This document shows positions 1 to 4,560 of a DNA stretch of 5,558 bases, in pieces. This stretch comes from Candidatus Acidiferrum typicum (lineage in GTDB: Bacteria > Acidobacteriota > Terriglobia > Acidiferrales > UBA7541). The position numbers were made by a program, and so were the translations under genes. The DNA is taken from positions 1 through 5,558 of the forward strand of contig JAOAPW010000349.1 in NCBI GenBank assembly GCA_025463105.1. The letters are read 5' to 3'. Position 1 is the stretch's first letter. The number at the start of each line of letters is the position of its first letter. The notes beneath the pieces are model-generated. The model searched no databases and was not told the origin of the DNA. It saw only the letters and a program-made list of their open reading frames with translations.

Positions 1-454
1 ACGCCAGAAGCGAGGGCGCGCCCGGATATTTCCCGATCATCGAGAGGAATTGTCCTGGCGGCTGCCCTGCGGGAACCCACCAGGGAAGCATCGGCGCCAC
101 GCCGGCGGCTAGCGAAAATGTGAGCAGCTTTCGCGTGAACCAACCTTTCACTTTGGGCCTTGCCGCTTTCCAGACCAGAATGTCCCACGCGAGTAATGCG
201 GCAGCGATAGGCACCCAGCCATACAATGCCATCTTGTAGTCGAACCACAGCCATGCGCGGAACACGAGGCGCGAATGCCGCGCTTCGAGCAGGCGCGGCA
301 ATAACAGCATCCCTACCAGCGCATTGCAAAGCACGGCAAGCAGCAGCGTGATGAGGCTCATCAGCTGAAACCAGTGCCTCGTCGCCACTATATTGCAGCG
401 ACTGCATAAAGATTGTTTGGGTAGAAAGTTCAAGCCGCAGCGGTCGCAGAACAC
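1..454 (-). CDS. Zinc-ribbon membrane protein, C-terminus outside the window (partial)
   Basis: This open frame runs leftward off the window edge and gives 151 residues. I place the start at the GTG at 454-452: an in-frame TGA lies 15 codons upstream (502-500), there is no ATG between, and a GGGAG ribosome site (466-462) stands 7 bases before the GTG. The N-terminus is a small zinc ribbon with C3-x2-C6 and C17-x2-C20 (MFCDRCG... then LCSRCN). It is followed by hydrophobic stretches at about residues 28-53, 76-95 and 110-128, separated by Arg/Lys-rich loops, so it is an integral inner-membrane protein with a probably cytoplasmic metal-binding head. Such zinc-ribbon heads on membrane proteins are common in bacteria and rarely have a known role; I do not recognise a specific family and assign no function. 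It lies 185 bases downstream of the glycosyltransferase on the same strand, so co-transcription is possible but the gap is large. Confidence is high that it is a gene, low on its job. Confidence 0.8.
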   Translation of the reverse strand, partial: MFCDRCGLNFLPKQSLCSRCNIVATRHWFQLMSLITLLLAVLCNALVGMLLLPRLLEARHSRLVFRAWLWFDYKMALYGWVPIAAALLAWDILVWKAARPKVKGWFTRKLLTFSLAAGVAPMLPWWVPAGQPPGQFLSMIGKYPGAPSLLA

Positions 455-639
455 GTTTTCGCTCCCACGGTGCTGGTATGGGCGTGCGATTTTCCAACGT
501 CAGACTAACCGGAAAGCCTCCTGAAAAACTACTGGTCTGAGGTCCAGCGAAACGTGAGGCCAGTCGCGCCCGTCCCTCCGGCCAGTTCTTTTTCGCGTTA
601 ACGGGGAAGGGTCTGGTCCGAATCGAAGGGACAATCTGG

Positions 640-2169
640 TCAGCTCGGCTGAATTTTAGTGGCAGTCGAAAGAGTAGCCGACGCGTCCGCCGGGCGAATA
701 AACGACGTGAGTTTGCTAAACGCCTCAACGGCTGCATACGCGATGAGCAATAAAATGATGGGTTCGATGACGTGCCGGTAGCGCGTCTGGCTGTACGTCA
801 AATAATAGGGTAGGGGATACAGCAGGAGAGCGCCAAAGAACATTTGCCAGGCGTGGATTTTTCTTCGGTGCGCCAGGAGTATGGCAGGAAGCAGCAGGAA
901 CGAGATTACCGCGTAACTGGATGGCACCCAGTACCACGGAAGCGCAACATGATAGGCCATGGCGCTGCCGTCCCAGAAATAAAGGACGCGCTTAGCGGAT
1001 AGCGTAAGGAATTCCACGGGAGAATCGCGCACGAACTGCATTGCGAGCTTTTGCTTTGACTGGACGTAGGCCACTTCGCCCATTTGCTTGTAGTCGGTGT
1101 ACTCCTTCAGATTGCCGGAGGGATGTTTGCCGCCCCAGCCGCGTCCGAAACTTGCGTGATAATTTCCCAGCGCGAACTCGACGCCGAAATTGCTCCTCAG
1201 GAAAACCCAGTGTCCGAATACGGTGCGGTTCCGCAGTAGCCAGGGAGAAATCACGATTACGCAGACCAGAAGGGAAGTCAGCGCTGGTTTGAGAGTTTGC
1301 AGAAAAATTTCTTTTGTTGTCATTCCGAACGGAGTGAGGAATCTCTCCGGGTTTGAAATCGAAGAGGGATTCCTCGGCACGCGGCGTGCCTCGGAATGAC
1401 AACGTTCTGGGCTTTTTCGCAAACTGTTGAGCGATTCTTTTTTGCGCAAGTGTAGTTCGTAGCAGCACCACGCGAGCGAAACAGGGAGCAAAGTAGCGAG
1501 AGACGGATTTACAAGGAGAGCGAAACCCCAGAGCGCTCCGAAGCCGATAGAATTTCTGAAGAGTTCCATACCTGGTTTGAAATTGCGGTTAAGCGCCTCC
1601 GGCAAATACAGTGCATACCAGAAAAGAAGAGAAAACAGCAGCGCGCTCAAGCTGACTTCCCACAACCAGGTGACGGCCCATTTGCTGAACCACGGAAACA
1701 AGATCCATGTCCACGCAGCCCACATCCCGGCGCGCCTGCCAACTGTTCGGTCCGCGATGCCGAGAATTGGAACGACCGTGAGCGCGGAAAACAAACTCTG
1801 TACGGTAAAAATAAAAATGATCGAAGCGTGCGTCATGATGCCGAAGCAGCGGAAGACCAGCGCGACAATATAAGGATAGACGGGCGCGACCCAGGAGGTC
1901 GGTCCGGTATATTCGGAGCCGAAGGGCGAGCTGAATCCGAGTCCCTTTACAATCGACGCTGCGATATTGTTAATTTCGCCGACGCCATAGTCGTCGGCAC
2001 GCTCGAAGCTGTAGGTGCGAAGCAGCAGCAGCAGCGAAACGCGCACGGCAAAGGCAATCAGCACCATCCAGAAAACCGTGGACCATTTGTAAAATCCGGC
2101 ACTCGCGGAGACGCGCGTACCGACACGTCCCTGAGACTTCTGCTCCAGTTCCAAATTTGCTGTAATCAT
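640..2169 (-). CDS. GT-C fold glycosyltransferase, ArnT/PMT (GT39)-like, polytopic membrane protein
   Basis: A 509-residue protein with about ten hydrophobic segments, typical of polyprenyl-phosphate-sugar-dependent GT-C enzymes. After the first membrane helix (about 31-50) comes an extracytoplasmic loop with an acidic motif, D59-D60 and E65 (RADDYGVGEINNIA), then GLGFSSPFG and GPTSWVAPVYPY (89-100). This layout is characteristic of the PF13231/PF02366-like group, where the acidic residues of the first loop take part in catalysis. The C-terminal part has the YSQTRYRHVIEP segment (459-470) before the last helix, also usual for the group. By family it would transfer a sugar from a lipid-phosphate donor to a lipid, glycan or protein at the periplasmic face; the substrate cannot be told. 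The ATG at 2169 is the only reasonable start (an in-frame TAG lies shortly upstream with no other start between), but no clear ribosome site precedes it. Oddity: residues 256-285 are encoded by an inserted palindromic repeat (see 1316-1403), in frame, in a hydrophilic loop between two helices. The family call is firm; the exact role is unknown. Confidence 0.85.
   Translation of the reverse strand: MITANLELEQKSQGRVGTRVSASAGFYKWSTVFWMVLIAFAVRVSLLLLLRTYSFERADDYGVGEINNIAASIVKGLGFSSPFGSEYTGPTSWVAPVYPYIVALVFRCFGIMTHASIIFIFTVQSLFSALTVVPILGIADRTVGRRAGMWAAWTWILFPWFSKWAVTWLWEVSLSALLFSLLFWYALYLPEALNRNFKPGMELFRNSIGFGALWGFALLVNPSLATLLPVSLAWCCYELHLRKKESLNSLRKSPERCHSEARRVPRNPSSISNPERFLTPFGMTTKEIFLQTLKPALTSLLVCVIVISPWLLRNRTVFGHWVFLRSNFGVEFALGNYHASFGRGWGGKHPSGNLKEYTDYKQMGEVAYVQSKQKLAMQFVRDSPVEFLTLSAKRVLYFWDGSAMAYHVALPWYWVPSSYAVISFLLLPAILLAHRRKIHAWQMFFGALLLYPLPYYLTYSQTRYRHVIEPIILLLIAYAAVEAFSKLTSFIRPADASATLSTATKIQPS
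1316..1403. repeat. Palindromic MITE/REP-like repeat inserted in frame inside the glycosyltransferase gene
   Basis: The ends are perfect 12-base inverted repeats: GTTGTCATTCCG at 1316-1327 and CGGAATGACAAC at 1392-1403. Inside are a second inverted pair, GAGGAATC (1336-1343) with GATTCCTC (1368-1375), and a tight 7-bp stem GGCACGC/GCGTGCC (1376-1390) with one base between. The centre (about 1344-1367) has no obvious symmetry. There is no room for a transposase, so it would be moved by enzymes acting in trans, if mobile. Read on the minus strand it is open and adds about 30 residues (256-285) starting CHSEARRVPRNP to the host protein. I recall similar GTCATTC...GAATGAC repeats and their translated peptides as scattered, high-copy elements in Acidobacteria and some other phyla; that is memory, not a search. 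GTT is present at both margins (1316-1318 and 1404-1406), but part of it lies in the terminal repeat, so a target duplication cannot be claimed. Confidence 0.8.
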
Positions 2170-2493
2170 GTTTGAGACGACGAGCCAAAGCTCGAAGAAC
2201 TAAAGCGATGATAGCATCCGCCCTTGCCGCGTATTATCGATGCCTAAAGTGTATGTAACCTGCCAGATAATATGTAATTTTCTTTCGCACAAACGTCTTG
2301 CCATTTGCACGGACCCCTTATAGTCTCCTGCTACGAGCTTAGGCTTGGGGCTGTGGGTGCACTGCAAATCGGCGATCAATTTCGTGGCACGAACGTCCGT
2401 GGCCCGAATGCGCCACGTTGAATTAACCAGAGACAAACGGAAAGTTTTGGCTGGCCGCCCGGATTGAACTGAAAGTTTTTTCGGAGGATCTCA
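2170..2493. promoter_or_regulatory. Divergent intergenic region between the glycosyltransferase and the PAL-like gene
   Basis: This 324-bp spacer holds no convincing gene; the one longer minus-strand open frame (2436-2200) lacks any recognisable domain. It should carry both divergent promoters. Visible structure: the AT-rich stretch 2231-2285; a direct repeat TATGTAA at 2252-2258 and 2271-2277, 19 bases apart start to start; a small hairpin CGAGC/GCTCG at 2180-2193 in the leader of the leftward gene; and an inverted repeat CGTGGC (2398-2403)/GCCACG (2412-2417) that can alternatively pair AACGT (2392-2396) with ACGTT (2415-2419). A further CGTGGC copy is at 2383-2388. For the rightward gene the best promoter I can propose is TTGCCA (2299-2304) with TATAGT (2319-2324), but the 14-base spacer is short, so this is weak. 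The ribosome site GGAGGA (2483-2488) is strong, 5 bases before the ATG at 2494. Confidence 0.5.
2248..2277 (-). promoter_or_regulatory. Candidate sigma70-type promoter for the glycosyltransferase
   Basis: Read on the minus strand, TTACAT (2277-2272) and TACACT (2253-2248) resemble -35 and -10 boxes with an 18-base spacer, giving a leader of roughly 70 bases before the ATG at 2169. A GATAAT hexamer (2238-2233) lies just downstream and could be the -10 box instead, though its possible -35 partner is only 14 bases away. Consensus matching alone supports this. Confidence 0.25.
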
Positions 2494-3840
2494 ATGAAAA
2501 AAATCGGTTTGATGCTTTTGATGTTGCTGATCGGCGTGACCGTCGGAATCAGAATTTCCGGCAGGCTATCGCCGGTCGAGGGGCAAGCGAAGCCTGGAAC
2601 CGGATTTGCAGCGATTCCCGGAGCGGTCGGCGGCCAGGATCTGACCGGCGCCTACGACGTGGTAAAGAACTGGCCGAAGGATGTGAGCACTCTGCCGGGA
2701 AATGAGAAGTGGACCTATGGCGTGGGCGAAAGCGTGTTCGCCGAAAGTCCTAATCGTATTTACGCTCTTTACCGCGGTGAGATACCAAAGATGGCGCCGC
2801 CGAAAGCCATGTTGCTGCCGCAGGCCGGTCCCAGCATCAGTTTCCCAGTAGCAGGATTCTGGCGCGATGCCACTGTTGCCTCACTTCCCGGAACCGGTGG
2901 CACCGATCAGGACACTCGTGAGTGGCTGACTTCCTGGGAAGGGAAGTCGCCTGACCTGGGAATCAAGGGACCGCCATATCGTGAACTGGAAAAGGACGCG
3001 AAGTGGGAGAACTGCCTGGTCATCTACGACGGCAGCGGAAACATCGTCGAGACCTGGAAGCAGTGGGACAAACTTTTCCGCCGCCCTCACTCGGTTTACA
3101 TCAGCCCCTACGATCCGGAAAAAAATGTGTGGATCGTCGACGACAACATGGAAACCATCTACCGGTTCACGCATGACGGCAAGGAGCTGTTGCAGACGAT
3201 CGGAACGCCGGAAATTCCCGGTGAGGACGCCAGTCACTTCAACCGTCCGACGTACATTGATTGGCTGCCGGACGGCACCTTTTTCGTCTCCGACGGCTAC
3301 ACCGGAACGCGTATCGCCAAGTTTGACAAGAGCGGAAAATTCCTTATGCAGTGGGGCATTAAAGGCGGCCCGCGTCGAGGAGGCGATAACGAACCTCTCG
3401 AAACTCGTCCCGGCTATTTCAGCAACGTGCACGGAGTCGCTATCGACCAGAAGACCCGCCACGTATTCGTGAACGATCGGAACAATCACCGCATCCAGGT
3501 GTTCGATGAAAACGGCAAGTATCTCTACGAATGGAAGATTGACAATGCGCCTTCCAGCCTTCACTTGCTCTACATCGGATCCGGAAACACCCTCTGGACC
3601 TTCGATCGCACCACAAACAAAATGATCGAGTACGATTTGCAAGGCCATCTGCTCTACACGTGGGGCAGCATGGGTGACTATCCCGGTTACCTCTGGGGCG
3701 TGCACGGATTGAGCGTGGACCAGGAGGGCAATCTGTACCTCGCGGAAGTCGACGCAGGGCGGATTCAGAAGTTCACGCCAAGGCCGGGAGCCAATCCCGC
3801 GTTTCTACTAGCCAAGCCGGTCTATTCGGCGTGGAAGTGA
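2494..3840 (+). CDS. Secreted peptidyl-alpha-hydroxyglycine alpha-amidating lyase (PAL)-like NHL beta-propeller
   Basis: A 448-residue protein starting at an ATG with a strong GGAGGA ribosome site. Residues 1-32 look like a signal peptide (MKKIG, hydrophobic 4-19, possible cut after VEGQA). The rest is an NHL-type beta-propeller with blades seen at about 196-226 (RRPHSVYISP...VWIVDD), 249-288 (FNRPTYIDW...FVSDGY...FLMQWG), 309-347 (NVHGVAID...VNDRNNHRIQVF) and 401-432 (WGVHGLSVD...AGRIQKF). Compared from memory with the lyase domain of animal PAM, the zinc ligands H585, H690 and H786 match H199, H313 and H404; Tyr654 matches Y269 in VSDGY; Arg706 matches R329, with the same 16-residue spacing from its His; and Arg533 probably matches R94 in YALYRGEIP. 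The known reaction splits a peptidyl-alpha-hydroxyglycine into a peptide amide and glyoxylate. No copper monooxygenase domain is present here or nearby, so the bacterial substrate is unknown. Between R94 and H199 there are about 50 more residues than in PAM, and the PAM Met two residues before the last His is Gly402. First gene of the rightward group. Confidence 0.8.
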   Translation: MKKIGLMLLMLLIGVTVGIRISGRLSPVEGQAKPGTGFAAIPGAVGGQDLTGAYDVVKNWPKDVSTLPGNEKWTYGVGESVFAESPNRIYALYRGEIPKMAPPKAMLLPQAGPSISFPVAGFWRDATVASLPGTGGTDQDTREWLTSWEGKSPDLGIKGPPYRELEKDAKWENCLVIYDGSGNIVETWKQWDKLFRRPHSVYISPYDPEKNVWIVDDNMETIYRFTHDGKELLQTIGTPEIPGEDASHFNRPTYIDWLPDGTFFVSDGYTGTRIAKFDKSGKFLMQWGIKGGPRRGGDNEPLETRPGYFSNVHGVAIDQKTRHVFVNDRNNHRIQVFDENGKYLYEWKIDNAPSSLHLLYIGSGNTLWTFDRTTNKMIEYDLQGHLLYTWGSMGDYPGYLWGVHGLSVDQEGNLYLAEVDAGRIQKFTPRPGANPAFLLAKPVYSAWK

Positions 3841-3855
3841 GAACTGCCGTGGGTC

Positions 3856-3903
3856 GTAAGAATTGGGTGTCCCACACGTCGGGTTTACGTGTGGGGTTCT
3901 TAC
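3856..3903 (+). terminator. Strong stem-loop after the PAL-like gene, possible terminator or REP-like hairpin
   Basis: A perfect 9-bp stem, CCCACACGT (3871-3879) with ACGTGTGGG (3887-3895), closes a 7-base loop. An outer 7-bp stem, GTAAGAA (3856-3862) with TTCTTAC (3897-3903), encloses it, with an uneven bulge TTGGGTGT on the left side. It begins 16 bases after the stop codon, where a terminator is expected, but there is no proper run of T after the stem, so intrinsic termination is not assured. The left bulge contains GTGT, which can pair with ACAC inside the main stem (GTGT 3867-3870, ACAC 3874-3877), and GTGGG at 3849-3853 can pair with CCCAC, so alternative folds exist. It could equally be a dispersed palindromic repeat or a 3'-end-protecting hairpin. 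Confidence 0.6.
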
Positions 3904-3924
3904 CTCATTTATGAAATACAAAAC

Positions 3925-3954
3925 TAGCATTAGGTGATTCGTTCGTAGCATAAT
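3925..3954 (+). promoter_or_regulatory. Candidate promoter/operator region before the phosphatase-like gene
   Basis: CATAAT (3949-3954) resembles a -10 box, 27 bases before the start codon at 3982; TAGCAT (3925-3930) lies 18 bases upstream but is a poor -35 match. TAGCAT occurs again at 3946-3951, exactly 21 bases from the first copy, about two helical turns, which would suit a dimeric regulator binding one face. Downstream stands the ribosome site GGGAGGA (3966-3972), 9 bases from the ATG. Support is only by eye. Confidence 0.25.
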
Positions 3955-3981
3955 CCGAAGCGAGCGGGAGGAACATCTGCC

Positions 3982-4524
3982 ATGACAAAAACTTTGTTCG
4001 TTGTCGGTGCTTTACTTGCAGCTGCTGGGTTCGGTTCGATGCCCACACGCGCCCAGGAAGTAACCAAGCAGGACGTCGACGGAGTTAAGAATTTCAAGCG
4101 GCTGGAGACAACCGTCGCCTGCGCCGGCGCGACCAAGGCCGACGCCGTGCCCGAAATCAAGAAGATGGGATTTGCTTCGATCATTAACTTGAGGGAAGCG
4201 AGCGAAGAAGGCGCAAACGTTGAGGCCGAAGAGGCGGCCGCGAAGAACGTGGGCATTCGTTACTACCACATTCCCTTTAACGGCTCCAATCCGGATCCCG
4301 CGGTGGCCGAGAAATTTCTCAATGCGATCACCGCCAATGGCAGCGATCCCGCTTTCATCCATTGTGCCGGCGGGAATCGTGCGGCTACGATGTGGCTCAT
4401 CAAGCGCTTGGCGGTCGATCATTGGGATGTCGATCGCGCCACGAAGGAAGCCACCGAACTCGGAATGACCAGTGAAAAACTCAAGCAATTCGCGATTGAC
4501 TTCGCACAATCACACAAGCGCTGA
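3982..4524 (+). CDS. Exported DUF442/BLH-type (protein tyrosine phosphatase-like) protein
   Basis: A 180-residue protein whose first 24 residues form a signal peptide (MTKTL, hydrophobic 5-18, TRAQ with probable cut after Ala24), so it is likely periplasmic. The mature part has the order expected of small dual-specificity-phosphatase-fold proteins of the beta-lactamase-hydrolase-like group (PF04273/DUF442): a strand MGFASIINLR, a segment YYHIPFNGSNPDP ahead of a helix, and the active loop HCAGGNRAA with Cys128 and Arg133. In the fold the Cys forms a phospho-enzyme and the Arg holds phosphate. The loop here has four residues between Cys and Arg, one fewer than the classical Cx5R of protein tyrosine phosphatases; I recall the CRSGxR form of DUF442 and rhodanese-like loops as equally short, so phosphatase activity should not be assumed. 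The start is set by GGGAGGA at 3966-3972. It is 141 bases after the PAL-like gene, with its own possible promoter, and 36 bases before the amidase gene. Substrate unknown. Confidence 0.75.
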   Translation: MTKTLFVVGALLAAAGFGSMPTRAQEVTKQDVDGVKNFKRLETTVACAGATKADAVPEIKKMGFASIINLREASEEGANVEAEEAAAKNVGIRYYHIPFNGSNPDPAVAEKFLNAITANGSDPAFIHCAGGNRAATMWLIKRLAVDHWDVDRATKEATELGMTSEKLKQFAIDFAQSHKR

Positions 4525-4538
4525 ACGCCACGCGCTTG
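4515..4538 (+). other. Stem-loop spanning the stop codon between phosphatase-like and amidase genes
   Basis: CAAGCGC (4515-4521) pairs perfectly with GCGCTTG (4532-4538) around a 10-base loop that begins with the TGA stop codon (4522-4524). There is no T run after it, so it does not look like an intrinsic terminator. It could affect mRNA stability or coupling to the amidase start at 4561, which lacks a visible ribosome site. A 7-bp match at this spacing could also be chance. Confidence 0.35.
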
Positions 4539-4560
4539 CACAGCGGCTACTCATCCAACC

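Noticed and set aside
532..641. Three copies of CTGGTC (532-537, 613-618, 636-641) and GGCCAG repeats between the glycosyltransferase and the zinc-ribbon gene
   Set aside because: The copies are short and irregularly spaced, with no palindrome or array pattern; this is within what chance gives in GC-rich DNA.
1316..1403. CRISPR or transposase-bearing IS at the palindrome
   Set aside because: Only one repeat unit is present, with no spacers and no room for a transposase; it is a small non-coding-type palindrome.
992..1471. Minus-strand 159-residue frame overlapping the glycosyltransferase
   Set aside because: It is an alternate frame of the glycosyltransferase gene; its CHSEARR-like neighbourhood reflects the palindromic repeat, not a separate protein.
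2200..2436. Minus-strand 78-residue frame in the divergent spacer
   Set aside because: No ribosome site, no domain, and it would overlap the promoter region of both neighbouring genes; the composition does not look like a real protein.
2881..3705. Long open frame of 274 residues on the minus strand
   Set aside because: It lies wholly antisense to the PAL-like gene, whose domains and signal peptide are clear. It shows no recognisable motif and is explained by the codon use of a GC-rich gene.
4012..4509. Minus-strand 165-residue frame opposite the phosphatase-like gene
   Set aside because: It is fully antisense to a gene with a signal peptide, ribosome site and active-site loop, and has no features of its own.
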